From Bradyrhizobium sp. Ec3.3 (GTDB lineage: Bacteria; Pseudomonadota; Alphaproteobacteria; Rhizobiales; Xanthobacteraceae), in assembly GCF_000472925.1 (NCBI RefSeq), contig NZ_AXAS01000062.1:1-48316 (forward strand): a stretch of 48,316 bases of DNA, given 5' to 3'. Positions 33,542 to 42,525 of the stretch are shown here, one piece after another (position 1 is the first letter of the stretch; every line of letters starts with the position of its first letter). The translations under genes and the position numbers were made by a program. The notes under the pieces are model-generated. The model was not told the origin of the DNA. It made no database searches and saw only the letters and a program-made list of their open reading frames with translations.

Positions 33542-35122
33542 ATGCCCCGCTTGACGCCGGAACGAACGTTCCTGGCCGGGAAGATTATCTTCAACTTTGG
33601 GCAATCGTCGCTCGATTGCGTGGTGCGCCGCATGTCGGAGGAGGGGGCGATGCTCCAGCTCGACACCGGCCTTGGCGTGCCTGACCAGTTCCAGTTGAAG
33701 CTGGCGGACGACGAGTTGCTGGCCTGTCGCGTGGTCTGGCGTTCCGACCGCGAGATCGGTGTCGCTCTCGGCAGGGCCAGTGGCGAGGCGAGGAACGAGG
33801 GGCCGCCGGCGCGGCGCGGCGACGCCTTGATGCGCAGCCAGATGCTGGCGCTGCGCGCCGCGCTCGATCACGTGCCGACCGGCATCGTGCTGCTCGACGC
33901 GCAGCTCAGGGCGCGCCTGATCAACCGGTCATTCCGCCAGATGTGGCGGCTGCCCGAGGAGGTCGCCGACAGCAATCCCTCAATCCTCACGCTGCTCTAT
34001 CACGGAAGGGATACCGGGGCCTACGAAGTGCCGGCCGCGGAGCTCGATGCGCTCGTTGCAATGCGTGTTCGCCAGATTGAGGCAGGAGATCCCACGCCGG
34101 TCGATCTGCGCCGAACCAACGGCGATGTCATGCGCGTGCAGTGTACCCCTCTGCCCGATGGCGGGCGGATGCTGACCTACACCCCCGTCACCGATATCGT
34201 GCGCTCCTCCGACGAACTGAAGCTTCTGCGTGACGCGCTGGAGAACGTCCAGGATGGCGTGCTTCTCCTCGACTCCGACCTGAACGCGAGCTTCATGAAC
34301 CGGCGGATGCGGCGGTTCTGGGAGGTGAGCGAAGAGGAAGCGGCGGCCCGGCCGGCCTACGCGTCGCTGGTGCGGCGCGTGCATCGTGCCAGCGCGCCGG
34401 ATCTTCCCCCAGGCGAGCTGGCAAGGTTTCCGGCCAAGCGCGTCGAAGAGGTCAAGGCCGGCGATCACGTGCGCGACCTTCAGACGCCCGATGGTCGGCG
34501 CATCCGCGCTCATTGCACGACGATGTCGAATGGCGGCCGCATGCTGACCTATGTCGACATCACCGACCTCACGCAAAAGGCCAAGATGCTGGAGACGCTG
34601 GCCACGACCGATCCGCTCACCGGCCTCTTCAACCGCCGCCATTTCCTGGAAAGCCTCGATGCCGAATGGAGCCGCTTCCAGCGCTATTATCGCTCGGTCT
34701 CGGTGTTGATGCTCGACATCGATCACTTCAAGTCGGTCAACGACCGCTATGGCCATGGGGTCGGCGACGCCGCGATCAAGACGGTCGCTGCCGCGTGCCT
34801 CGATGGCAAGCGCAAGTCTGATATCGTCGGCCGCCTTGGCGGCGAGGAGTTCGCGGTCCTCTTGCCCGAGACCAGCCTGTCCCGTGCGAGAACGGTCGCC
34901 GAGCGCATCCGCAAGCGCGTGATGAGCTCGCACATCGTCGCCCACAAGATCCGGTTCGGCGTCACTGTGAGCATCGGCATCGCCGAGGCCAGCGTCAGCA
35001 TGTCCGGCACCGATGCGTTGATGAGCGCGGCCGATCACGCGCTCTACCAGGCCAAGGCTGAAGGCCGCAATCGCTGCATCGCCTGGTCGCCACCGCCGCC
35101 CGCAAGCAAGGCGGCGGAGTGA
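33542..35122 (+). CDS. diguanylate cyclase with PilZ-like and two PAS domains
   Basis: From ATG 33542 (GGGAGG six bases upstream) the protein has 526 residues: a PilZ-like N terminus (about 1-85, SLDCVVRRMSEEGAMLQLD, without the usual RxxxR), two PAS-like domains (about 105-215 and 225-345), and a GGDEF domain (about 360-515). The active loop is RLGGEEFAVLLPE, and the product-inhibition site RKSD lies five residues upstream, so feedback control should be intact. It would make cyclic di-GMP in response to a signal bound by the PAS domains. No membrane segment is evident. Confidence 0.92.
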   Translation: MPRLTPERTFLAGKIIFNFGQSSLDCVVRRMSEEGAMLQLDTGLGVPDQFQLKLADDELLACRVVWRSDREIGVALGRASGEARNEGPPARRGDALMRSQMLALRAALDHVPTGIVLLDAQLRARLINRSFRQMWRLPEEVADSNPSILTLLYHGRDTGAYEVPAAELDALVAMRVRQIEAGDPTPVDLRRTNGDVMRVQCTPLPDGGRMLTYTPVTDIVRSSDELKLLRDALENVQDGVLLLDSDLNASFMNRRMRRFWEVSEEEAAARPAYASLVRRVHRASAPDLPPGELARFPAKRVEEVKAGDHVRDLQTPDGRRIRAHCTTMSNGGRMLTYVDITDLTQKAKMLETLATTDPLTGLFNRRHFLESLDAEWSRFQRYYRSVSVLMLDIDHFKSVNDRYGHGVGDAAIKTVAAACLDGKRKSDIVGRLGGEEFAVLLPETSLSRARTVAERIRKRVMSSHIVAHKIRFGVTVSIGIAEASVSMSGTDALMSAADHALYQAKAEGRNRCIAWSPPPPASKAAE

Positions 35123-35143
35123 TCGGGCAAGCGAGGCCGGCGT

Positions 35144-35704
35144 CTAATCCGGCACCGGCACGTCGAACGTGTTCAGCGTGACCGAGACCATGCAATAGAC
35201 GCCGACGAGATAAGACAATTCGGCCGCGCCGTGCTCGCCGAACTCCTTCACCGCCGCGCGCCAGGTCAGCTCGGGCAGCACGCCACCGCTCACGAGAGAG
35301 GACGCCATGTCGTAGGCGACGGCCTCCTGCTTGGTCAGGTCGACCGGCCGCTGGCCGGCTACGATGGTCGCGAGCTTCTCGTCGGACAGGCCGCGCTGCT
35401 CGGCGACCAGTACATGGGCATAGAGCTCGTAGCCGGAGCGGAAATGCGAGCCGGTCACGAGGATCGCGACCTCGCGCACCGGCGCCGGCAGCAATGGGTT
35501 CGACGCGATCGCCTTGACCAGCTCCCACACCGGCCCGCCGAAGCGCGGCTCGCGGAGCCACGGATTCCAGGGGCCGAGCAGCGCGCCGTCCTCGCGCATG
35601 TTCACAAAGCCCTTGAAATGATCCTTGATGCCCGCTCGCATGTCGTCATAGAGCGGCTTCTGCTCGGCGGTCAGCTCTTTCGGATCGAGAATGGGAAGGC
35701 GCAC
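35144..35704 (-). CDS. carboxymuconolactone decarboxylase-family protein
   Basis: The 186-residue protein starts at GTG 35704 with GAGGAG eight bases upstream. It has the CMD/AhpD-like fold, with VREVAILVTGSHFRSGYELYAHVLVAEQRGLSDEK, but lacks the CxxC pair of peroxidases. The short C terminus (VSVTLNTFDVPVPD) fits the family. It is convergent with the cyclase and divergent from the next small gene. The reaction is unknown; an unusual carboxylase/isomerase or redox role cannot be chosen from sequence. Confidence 0.85.
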   Translation of the reverse strand: MRLPILDPKELTAEQKPLYDDMRAGIKDHFKGFVNMREDGALLGPWNPWLREPRFGGPVWELVKAIASNPLLPAPVREVAILVTGSHFRSGYELYAHVLVAEQRGLSDEKLATIVAGQRPVDLTKQEAVAYDMASSLVSGGVLPELTWRAAVKEFGEHGAAELSYLVGVYCMVSVTLNTFDVPVPD

Positions 35705-35989
35705 GGCAGGTCTCCTCGTTCTGGGAACGGCGAACGTCGCCCGCATGCTCGCGCGAGGCAAGTGAAGTTGCCGTGACATGCGCATCGCGGTCTTTTGAGG
35801 TCGCAGGCGCCGTAAATTCCGCGGCAGTGCTGCCGGCCAATCTCGCCGCGGCTGACGGGCTTGCGAAGACGCTTCGTGACGCTGCGATGGCGCCATAACC
35901 CTGGTTGGCGGAATTAGGCTCGAGTTTGCGAACCGGTCTCTCCCGATCGCCGACAAAGGCGGGTAGGTTTGATCAAGAGAGCGCCCGGG

Positions 35990-36190
35990 ATGCGAAAGTT
36001 CGTCGTGTTTGTTCTTGCCAGCGCGATGTTCGCCGCCGGCTTGTATATCGCGGGCGTTGAGCTTTTTTTGAGTGAAGCCGTCTATTTCCGGCTGCTCTTC
36101 GTCGGCGGTTTCCTGGCCTTGCTGGGCGGCTATCTGCTCTGGACCGATTTTCTGGCGCCGGCGCTCAGCATTCGGACATGGGAGGACTGA
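35990..36190 (+). CDS. small two-helix membrane protein
   Basis: From ATG 35990 the product has 66 residues, with helices at about 3-22 and 30-55 (LLFVGGFLALLGGYLLWTDF). A TTG at 35969 is a possible earlier start. The C terminus ends ALSIRTWED. It stands alone on the plus strand between two minus-strand genes. The family is not recognised, but length and composition fit real small Bradyrhizobium membrane proteins. Confidence 0.6.
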   Translation: MRKFVVFVLASAMFAAGLYIAGVELFLSEAVYFRLLFVGGFLALLGGYLLWTDFLAPALSIRTWED

Positions 36191-36214
36191 GCTCCCAACC
36201 GGTGACATCAGGCG

Positions 36215-36787
36215 TCACGCCCGCGGCTCGCCGAGCGTGTGCATCAGCCGGTTGGCCCAGCCGAAGATCGCGGCCGAGAGCACGATGTCAAGCTGCTCGA
36301 GCTCGCTGAGACCGGCGTTAGCCAGTTTGAGGGCGTCGTCCGCCGTGGCTTCGATCGGCGTGGTCGAGAGTTTCGTGGCGAAATCGAACAAGGCCTGCTG
36401 CCGCGTCTCCAGCGTGGCGTCGCGCTCGTCGGCAAAGATGTCTTCGACGACATCGTTCTGCCCCGTAAGGCCGATGAAGCGCGAGGCGTGGACGGCCGTA
36501 CAGTAGATGCAGCGGTTGACGATGGAGGCGCTGAGCGCGCCGAGCTCGCGCTCGGCAGAGGACAGGCCGTCCTTGCCGTACATGATCATGTTGAACAGCG
36601 GCGAGCGGACCTCGAGCGATTCCGGATCGTGCGCCAGCGTCAGCACGTAAGGCGACACGCCCTTGTTCGACGGCGTGACCTTCATCGCCGCGAGCTGCTC
36701 CGGCGTTGCGGAGGCGAGCTCAACCGGGGTGACGTAGGGCGACCAGGTCGGTATCGCAGCGGTGAAGGTGTGAACGACCTTGCTCAT
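36215..36787 (-). CDS. alkylhydroperoxidase-domain protein, Avi_7169-type
   Basis: The 190-residue protein carries the AhpD core with the redox pair in NRCIYCTAVHASRF near residue 90. It resembles the Avi_7169 family, which occurs with the Avi_7170-type protein encoded by the next gene upstream; I name these from memory of the family. The ATG overlaps the upstream stop (ATGA). It is the last gene of a three-gene operon with a PLP enzyme. Peroxide, disulphide or sulfur-adduct reduction is possible. Confidence 0.85.
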   Translation of the reverse strand: MSKVVHTFTAAIPTWSPYVTPVELASATPEQLAAMKVTPSNKGVSPYVLTLAHDPESLEVRSPLFNMIMYGKDGLSSAERELGALSASIVNRCIYCTAVHASRFIGLTGQNDVVEDIFADERDATLETRQQALFDFATKLSTTPIEATADDALKLANAGLSELEQLDIVLSAAIFGWANRLMHTLGEPRA

Positions 36788-37272
36788 CGGGCCTCGACTG
36801 CTTTGAGAAGCTTTAGGCCCGCAACGACCCGCAACTGATAGTTCACGAAGGCGGCGAGCTCCGAGAGCCGCACGATGTCGGCCTCGCTGACGCCGGCGGC
36901 CTTCAGCGTCTCGATGTCCTGTCGCGTCGCCTCGCGCGGGGAGAGCGTCAACAGGTCGGCGTGACGCGCCATGGCGTCGTCCAGCGCATTGCCGCAAGCG
37001 CCGCCGGGCTCGGCGAGGGCGACGACATCCAGATCATGCGAATGCGCGAGATAGGATTCGTAATGTGCGGTCAGCGCGGCATCGCCGACATGCCGGCACA
37101 TCCGTGCCGCGAGCGCAGCGCGCAGGCCGTGGCTCAGCCCGCCCGGCTCCCGCGGCACCAGCACCGCGTCATGGGCGGCTTCGCTCAGCCGAAGAATCTC
37201 GGCACGCGCTTTCAGCGCCTGACCAAGCCGTGACCCCTCGGGCACGCCGGCCATCGTTTCGATCAGCGTCAC
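36784..37272 (-). CDS. CMD-domain protein, Avi_7170-type
   Basis: The 162-residue protein (MTLIETMAGVPEGSRLGQAL) has the AhpD-like helical fold with ETLKAAGVSEADIVRLSELAAFVNYQLRV but no CxxC pair. It is probably the partner of the Avi_7169-type protein. It overlaps both neighbours by four bases, so three proteins are likely made together. The function is not established. Confidence 0.82.
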   Translation of the reverse strand: MTLIETMAGVPEGSRLGQALKARAEILRLSEAAHDAVLVPREPGGLSHGLRAALAARMCRHVGDAALTAHYESYLAHSHDLDVVALAEPGGACGNALDDAMARHADLLTLSPREATRQDIETLKAAGVSEADIVRLSELAAFVNYQLRVVAGLKLLKAVEAR

Positions 37273-38432
37273 GCGGCACCTCGCGAACTCTGTGGGTTCG
37301 CGGCATCCGCGACCGCAAAGCTGAGCGGCTTGCCTGTTTCCAGGAAGGCCGACAACTCGGCTTCATAGGGCGCGGGGTCGAGCCCGCGCGCGGCGAGCCA
37401 TTGCGGCTCATAGTAGGTCTGACGGTAGCGCTCGCCGGAATCGCAGATCAGCGTCACCAGCGATCCCGTCTCGCCCGCGTTGCGCATCTCGTCGGCGAGC
37501 CGGCACAGCGCCAGGAAATTGGTGCCGGTGGATCCGCCGACCGCCCGGCGCAGCCGGCGTGTCAGCAAATTCATCGCGGCGATCGTCGCGGCGTCCGGAA
37601 TCTTCATCATGCGGTCGACCACACCGGGCACGAAGGAGGGCTCGCAGCGCGGACGGCCGACGCCTTCGATCAGCGAGGGCCGCTCGCAGATCTGCGTGCG
37701 GTCCTGGGTGCTGAAGCAGTCGAAGAAGGCGGAATGCTCGACGTCGGCGACGCACAGTCGTGTCGGATATTGCCGATAGCGCAAATAGCGGCCGATCGTC
37801 GCCGAAGTGCCGCCGGTGCCGGCGCCCATCACGATCCAGTCCGGCACCGGGCGCGGCTCGCCCTTGAGCTGGGTGAAGATCGACTCGGCGATGTTGTTGT
37901 TGCCGCGCCAGTCGGTGGCACGCTCGGCAAAGGTGAACTGATCCATGTAGTGGCCGTTCAGCCGCGCGGCGAGCGCAGCGGCTTCCGCATAGAGCGCGCG
38001 GCCGTCGTCGATCAGATGGCAGTTGCCGCCGTAATGCTCGATCGCGGCGATTTTTTCCGCCGAGGTCGTGCGCGGCATCACCGCATAGAAGGGCACGCCG
38101 ATCATCTGCGCGAAATAGGCCTCCGAGACTGCCGTCGATCCCGACGAGGCCTCGATCATAGGCGTACCTTCGCGGATGTGGCCGTTGCAGAGCGCGTAGA
38201 GGAATAGCGATCGGGCCAGCCGGTGTTTCAGGCTGCCGGTCGGATGGGTCGACTCATCCTTGAGATAGATGTCGATGCCTGCCAGCGCCGGCACGATCAG
38301 GCGGATCAGATGCGTATCAGCCGTGCGGCACTGGTCCGCTTCGATCGCTGCCACGGCCTCGTCGACCCAGCCGCGCCTGTAGGCCGGTCCGGCCGGGTCT
38401 TGATGGCGGAAAGGGACTGGCTCCTTTGGCAT
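37269..38432 (-). CDS. PLP-dependent cysteine-synthase-like enzyme
   Basis: This 387-residue fold-type II PLP enzyme has the cofactor lysine in STHPTGSLKHRLARSLFLYA (near residue 69), the substrate loop EASSGSTAVSEAY, the phosphate-binding MGAGTGGTSATIG, and the end motif VTLICDSGERY. It resembles O-acetylserine sulfhydrylases and cysteine-type lyases, but the C-terminal part and the GDWRGNNNIAESIF region mark a separate subgroup. It leads the operon with the two CMD proteins and is divergent from a LysR gene. Adding or removing a sulfur nucleophile at a serine/cysteine-type substrate is likely. Confidence 0.88.
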   Translation of the reverse strand: MPKEPVPFRHQDPAGPAYRRGWVDEAVAAIEADQCRTADTHLIRLIVPALAGIDIYLKDESTHPTGSLKHRLARSLFLYALCNGHIREGTPMIEASSGSTAVSEAYFAQMIGVPFYAVMPRTTSAEKIAAIEHYGGNCHLIDDGRALYAEAAALAARLNGHYMDQFTFAERATDWRGNNNIAESIFTQLKGEPRPVPDWIVMGAGTGGTSATIGRYLRYRQYPTRLCVADVEHSAFFDCFSTQDRTQICERPSLIEGVGRPRCEPSFVPGVVDRMMKIPDAATIAAMNLLTRRLRRAVGGSTGTNFLALCRLADEMRNAGETGSLVTLICDSGERYRQTYYEPQWLAARGLDPAPYEAELSAFLETGKPLSFAVADAANPQSSRGAA

Positions 38433-38453
38433 GACAAAAATCTCTCATAATTC

Positions 38454-38470
38454 TTCTTGCGCATCAAGAA
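38454..38470. promoter_or_regulatory. candidate LysR operator
   Basis: A perfect inverted repeat TTCTTG-CGCAT-CAAGAA lies in the 47-base gap between the divergent PLP-enzyme and LysR genes. It has the size of a LysR-type half-site pair. Its closeness to the LysR ATG at 38480 suggests autorepression, or that the true start is the ATG at 38513. Confidence 0.6.
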
Positions 38471-38479
38471 ATATCATTC

Positions 38480-39493
38480 ATGCTGTATTCGAATAATCCA
38501 AGCGGCGCGCCCATGAACAATGAAATTATCGACATCCGGCTCTTGGAGGCCTTCGCGGCGGTGATGTCGGCCGGCAGCATCACTGGCGCGGCGCGGCTGC
38601 TCGGCCGTTCGCAGCCTGTGGTGACACGGCAGATCCAGGACCTCGAGGCCGATGTCGGCTACCTCCTGTTCACCCGCAATGGTCCGCGCATCAGCCCGAC
38701 GGCGAAGGGCGTGCTGTTTCATGCCGAGGTCGAACGGCTGTTGATGGGCCTGAAGCACATCCGCCAGCGCGCCAACGCGATCGGCGCCGGTGCGCTTCCG
38801 GTGCTGAGCCTCGCCGCGATCCCGGCGCTCGCAGCGGGCTTCATCCCGGCCGCGCTTGCCGCGCTGGAGCGCGATCTGCTGCCGGGCCAAGTGCATGTGC
38901 AGGCGCTTTCGGCCGAGAACGTCGTGCAGTCGGTGCTGTCGCAATCGGTGGATTTCGGGCTCGCCAGCCTGCCGGTCCAGCATCCCGGCCTCGACGTGCA
39001 ATGGGTCTGCGAGGTGCCGTGCGTCGCTTGCCTCGCGATGGATCATCCGCTCGCGAAGAAGAAAGTGATCCGGCTGAAAGATCTCGGCGGCGGCCGTCTT
39101 CTGACGATGGCCAATCCCTACCGGCTGCGCCGTCGGGTAGACGAAGCGCTGGAGCGCGAGGCCGTGATGCCCGCAGAGATCATCGACACCAATTCCTCGA
39201 TGACCGCGATCGCGATGGCCAAGCAGTCGCTCGGCATCGCCATCGTCGAGCCGGTGCTGACGTCGAGCCTTCCGGTAGCAGGCGTCGTCACCCGGCGTCT
39301 CGATGTCTCCATTCCTTTCCTGTTTGCTGCCCTCTCGCCAACCGGGCGCGAGCTGACGCCGACGGTTGCGGCACTCAACGACGCGTTACGCGCGGCGGTG
39401 GCGCTGATGCCCGGCGCAAAGCTGCACAGCGGCGCCGCCGCAAGCCTCGAGCCCAATGAGGCAGCCGACGAATTCGAGAAAGCCAACTCATGA
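38480..39493 (+). CDS. LysR-family transcriptional regulator
   Basis: The 337-residue protein has a winged helix (about 17-75; SITGAARLLGRSQPVVTRQI) and a periplasmic-binding-like effector domain (about 100-305). The frame opens at ATG 38480; the ATG at 38513 (MNNEIIDIRLLEAF) fits the family start better and leaves more room for the operator. It is divergent from the PLP/CMD operon and overlaps the next gene by four bases, so it probably controls both arms in response to a substrate of this cluster. Confidence 0.92.
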   Translation: MLYSNNPSGAPMNNEIIDIRLLEAFAAVMSAGSITGAARLLGRSQPVVTRQIQDLEADVGYLLFTRNGPRISPTAKGVLFHAEVERLLMGLKHIRQRANAIGAGALPVLSLAAIPALAAGFIPAALAALERDLLPGQVHVQALSAENVVQSVLSQSVDFGLASLPVQHPGLDVQWVCEVPCVACLAMDHPLAKKKVIRLKDLGGGRLLTMANPYRLRRRVDEALEREAVMPAEIIDTNSSMTAIAMAKQSLGIAIVEPVLTSSLPVAGVVTRRLDVSIPFLFAALSPTGRELTPTVAALNDALRAAVALMPGAKLHSGAAASLEPNEAADEFEKANS

Positions 39494-40950
39494 CGACGAT
39501 GACGCCAAACGCAGCCGGCCTCGCGGCGCTCGAGGAGCGACTCAAGCAGGATTTGTCTTGGCTGGAACTGCCGGCCAGATCCTGGGTGCCGCGTCGTGTC
39601 GTGGATGGCGAAGCCGTCGTCGACGTCGTGATCGTCGGCGCCGGCATGGCGGGCCTCGTTGCCTCCGCCGTGTTGAAGCGGCTCGGCGTCGACAACCATT
39701 TGGTGTTCGATCGTGCGCGCGCCGGCGAAGAGGGGCCATGGGTTACCTTCGCGCGGATGCGCACGCTGCGTTCGCCGAAGGAGTTGACCGGCCCCGCGAT
39801 GGGCATGCCGGCGCTGACCTTTCGCGCGTTCTATGAAGCGCAATACGGCCGCGACGCCTGGAAGGCGCTCGACCGCGCACCGCGCACGATGTGGATGGAT
39901 TATCTCGTCTGGTATCGCAAGGTGCTCAACCTGCCGGTCCGCAACGAGGTGACGGTCGCGCGCATCCACGCGCGTGCCGACGAGCTGTTCGAGCTCGATG
40001 TCAGCGAGCGCGGCGCGCCGCGAAAGATCCTGGCGCGCCATGTCGTGCTGGCGACCGGGCGCGACGGCCTTGGCGGCGCCTACGTGCCGCCGCTGGCCGA
40101 TGGCATCGACCGGCGCTTCTGGGCGCATTCGTCCGATGCGATCGACTTCGAAAAGCTGCGCGGCAAGCGCGTCGCCGTGATCGGCGCGGGCGCATCGGCG
40201 ATGGACAATGCGGCGGTGGCGCTGGAGAGCGGCGCCGCGCGGCTCGATCTCTTCATTCGGCGCGCGGACATTCCGCGCATCAACAAATTCACGGGCATCG
40301 GCAGTCAGGGCGTCGTGCACGGCTTTGCCGGCCTCACAGACCAGTGGAAATGGCGCTTCCTCGACCACACGCTGAAAGCGCAGACGCCGCCGCCGCGGCA
40401 GAGCGTGCTGCGCGTCTCCGCCTATCCGCACGCGCATTTCCATCTCGCAAGCCCGATCGATGATCTCGTCGTCGAAGGCGATCATCTCGTCGTGACGACG
40501 CCGAAGGGTCGTTATGAGACCGACTTCATCATCTTCGGCACCGGCTTCAAGGTCGATCTCGCGTTGCGGCCCGAGCTGAAGGAGTTCGCGCCCTATATCC
40601 GCTTCTGGCGCGATCGCTTCCCGACGCCTGTCGGCATGGATAATGCCGAGCTCGAAGGCTCGCCCGATCTCGGCGACATCTTCCAGTTCCAGGAGAGGGT
40701 AACCGGCGCCTGTCCCATGCTGTCGCGGCTCTACGGCTTCAACTATCCGGCCACGCTGAGCCATGGAAAGCTCTCCGGCGATATCCCCGCGATCAGCGAA
40801 GGCGCCGACCGGCTCGCCCGCGGCATCGTCCGCCGCCTCTTCGTCGAGGATCGCGAGATCCATTTTGCCAATCTCAAGGCGTTCGCCACGCCCGAGATCC
40901 TCGGCGACGAATGGATCGACGCCGACGCCATTCATCAACCCGCCGAGTAA
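39490..40950 (+). CDS. flavin-containing monooxygenase-like NAD(P)/FAD oxidoreductase
   Basis: The 486-residue protein has an FAD loop VIVGAGMAGLVASAVL (near residue 50) and an NAD(P) loop VAVIGAGASAMDNAA (near residue 228), with FWAHSSDAIDF standing in for the FMO signature. The C-terminal half (DFIIFGTGFKVDLAL) is typical. Related enzymes oxygenate sulfur or nitrogen atoms or perform Baeyer-Villiger chemistry. Start ATG overlaps the LysR stop; the MFS gene follows after 27 bases. Operon context suggests oxidation of an imported heteroatom compound. Confidence 0.9.
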   Translation: MTTMTPNAAGLAALEERLKQDLSWLELPARSWVPRRVVDGEAVVDVVIVGAGMAGLVASAVLKRLGVDNHLVFDRARAGEEGPWVTFARMRTLRSPKELTGPAMGMPALTFRAFYEAQYGRDAWKALDRAPRTMWMDYLVWYRKVLNLPVRNEVTVARIHARADELFELDVSERGAPRKILARHVVLATGRDGLGGAYVPPLADGIDRRFWAHSSDAIDFEKLRGKRVAVIGAGASAMDNAAVALESGAARLDLFIRRADIPRINKFTGIGSQGVVHGFAGLTDQWKWRFLDHTLKAQTPPPRQSVLRVSAYPHAHFHLASPIDDLVVEGDHLVVTTPKGRYETDFIIFGTGFKVDLALRPELKEFAPYIRFWRDRFPTPVGMDNAELEGSPDLGDIFQFQERVTGACPMLSRLYGFNYPATLSHGKLSGDIPAISEGADRLARGIVRRLFVEDREIHFANLKAFATPEILGDEWIDADAIHQPAE

Positions 40951-40977
40951 CCCACCAACCGGACAGGCAAGCGCGAG

Positions 40978-42285
40978 ATGCAGACGAACAGAAAAGCCAT
41001 CGTGGCGGCGATCGCAGGCAACGCGATGGAGTGGTACGACTTCACGGTGTTCGCGCTGATGACGCCGGTCATCAAGAACCTGTTCTTCCCCGTCGACCCG
41101 AAGGTCCCGGGCAGCGAGATCAACGCGCTGTTGCTCACCACCGCGCTGTTCGGCACCGGCTTCTTCATGCGGCCGGTCGGCGGTCTCGTGCTCGGCTATT
41201 TCGGCGACCGCAAGGGGCGGAAGGCGGCGATGACGCTTGGCATGGGTATCATGGCGCTCTCGGTCGCACTGCTCGCGTTGACGCCGACCTATGCGACGGC
41301 CGGTATCGCCGCGCCGTTGATCGTGCTGCTGGCACGGCTGCTTCAGGGCTTCTCCGTCGGCGGCGAGTTCGGCACCTCGACGGCCTACCTGATCGAGGCG
41401 GCGCCTGCCGGCCGCACCGGCTTCTACGGCTCCTGGCAGATCGCTGGCCAGCTCATGGCGAATGTTCTGGGCGCGGTGCTCGGTGCCGTCCTCACGCTCA
41501 CGTTCACGCAGGAGCAGCTCGCGGCCGGCGCTTGGCGCATCCCGTTCTTCGTCGGCCTCGTGATCGTTCCGATCCTGCTCTACATGCGCGCCAAAGTCGT
41601 CGAGCCCGAAGCGTCCCAGCGCAACATGGCGGCCGTGCACAAGGAGCGCTTCATCGCCGCGCTGAAGCACCCCGGCCGCAACTTCCTGATCGGGATGGGC
41701 ATGGTGGTCGCGAGCGCGGTCTCGTTCTACGTCACTTTCGGCTATACCGTGACCTACGCCAAGGAAGTGCTGAAGCTGCCGCTGATGCAGAGCTTTCTGG
41801 TGCAGATGATCGCGGCGATCGTGATGGTCGTCGTTGTCCCCATCGCCGGCGCCTTCTCCGACCGCTATCCGCGCAAGCCGCTGCTGCTCGCATCGCTCAC
41901 CGGCTATTTCGTCTCGCTCTATCCGCTCTATGCCTGGGTGATTTCCGAACCGTCGATCGCAAAGCTCCTGGTCGCCCAGGTCGTGATCGGCTTCTTCAGC
42001 GCGTTCTTCCTCGGCGTCTACTGCACCACGCTGGTCGAGCTGTTCCCGATCCGCGTCCGCTCGACCGCGCTTGCGATCGTCAACAACGTCGCGGTACTGA
42101 TCTTCGGCGGCTTCGCCCAGTTCTTCGTGACCTGGCTGATCACGCTGACGGGTTCCCCGCTCGCGCCGATCTTCTACGTCATGATCGGCGTCGGTCTCGG
42201 CCTGATCTCGGTGATCGCGATGCGGCCCGAGGACAGCGAGCGCGGCGTGGTCGCGGCGGAGCGCGTCGCCGAACAGGTCTCGTGA
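40978..42285 (+). CDS. MFS transporter, metabolite:H+ symporter (MHS) type
   Basis: The 435-residue protein has 12 predicted helices and MHS/ProP landmarks: GNAMEWYDFTVFALMTPV at the start, GYFGDRKGRKAAM between helices 2 and 3, and RLLQGFSVGGEFGTSTAYLIE. Such proteins import carboxylates, betaines or dicarboxylic compounds with protons. It ends the LysR-monooxygenase-MFS operon and may bring in its substrate. The stop is 13 bases from the remnant of an lrp gene on the opposite strand. Confidence 0.92.
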   Translation: MQTNRKAIVAAIAGNAMEWYDFTVFALMTPVIKNLFFPVDPKVPGSEINALLLTTALFGTGFFMRPVGGLVLGYFGDRKGRKAAMTLGMGIMALSVALLALTPTYATAGIAAPLIVLLARLLQGFSVGGEFGTSTAYLIEAAPAGRTGFYGSWQIAGQLMANVLGAVLGAVLTLTFTQEQLAAGAWRIPFFVGLVIVPILLYMRAKVVEPEASQRNMAAVHKERFIAALKHPGRNFLIGMGMVVASAVSFYVTFGYTVTYAKEVLKLPLMQSFLVQMIAAIVMVVVVPIAGAFSDRYPRKPLLLASLTGYFVSLYPLYAWVISEPSIAKLLVAQVVIGFFSAFFLGVYCTTLVELFPIRVRSTALAIVNNVAVLIFGGFAQFFVTWLITLTGSPLAPIFYVMIGVGLGLISVIAMRPEDSERGVVAAERVAEQVS

Positions 42286-42298
42286 CGGCGCGGGCCGC

Positions 42299-42436
42299 TC
42301 AAAACTCCAGCGGCGCCGACCTCCTTCATCACGAAGAAGGTGCGGGTCTGCTGCTCGCCATTGATGCGGTTGAAATCCTCCATGCCGCCGACCCGGATTT
42401 TCAGGAAATAATCGAAGTCGCCGGCGACGAGGTGGC
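42299..42436 (-). pseudogene. truncated, frameshifted copy of the acdR/lrp 3' end
   Basis: The minus strand encodes HLVAGDFDYFLKIRVGGMED and FNRINGEQ-QTRTFFVMKEV, nearly identical to the C-terminal part of the Lrp protein encoded at 44142-44606. Relative to the intact gene it lacks 24 bases in frame (the LIALPGAR part) and 8 bases near the end, which shifts the frame so the stop codon is lost. Similarity stops abruptly at about 42436. Homology continues a few bases past the stop position (GGCCGCTCAAAACTCCAGCGG region). The intact copy lies 1.7 kb away in the same orientation. Confidence 0.85.
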
Positions 42437-42525
42437 GGAGGTCGTGCAAATCAGAAGATTGTGTCATTGAGCAGATGCCGCCTGTGGTATATGCCTCTGC
42501 GCAACGATCACAGGCAGGGTAGAGC

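Noticed and set aside
39118..41670. Minus-strand frame of 850 codons over LysR, monooxygenase and MFS genes
   Set aside because: Rich in Arg, His and Glu with no domain; it is the mirror frame of high-GC coding DNA.
40911..42470. Plus-strand 519-codon frame overlapping the MFS gene
   Set aside because: The overlapping 435-residue frame has all MHS transporter motifs; this one is a shifted reading of the same DNA.
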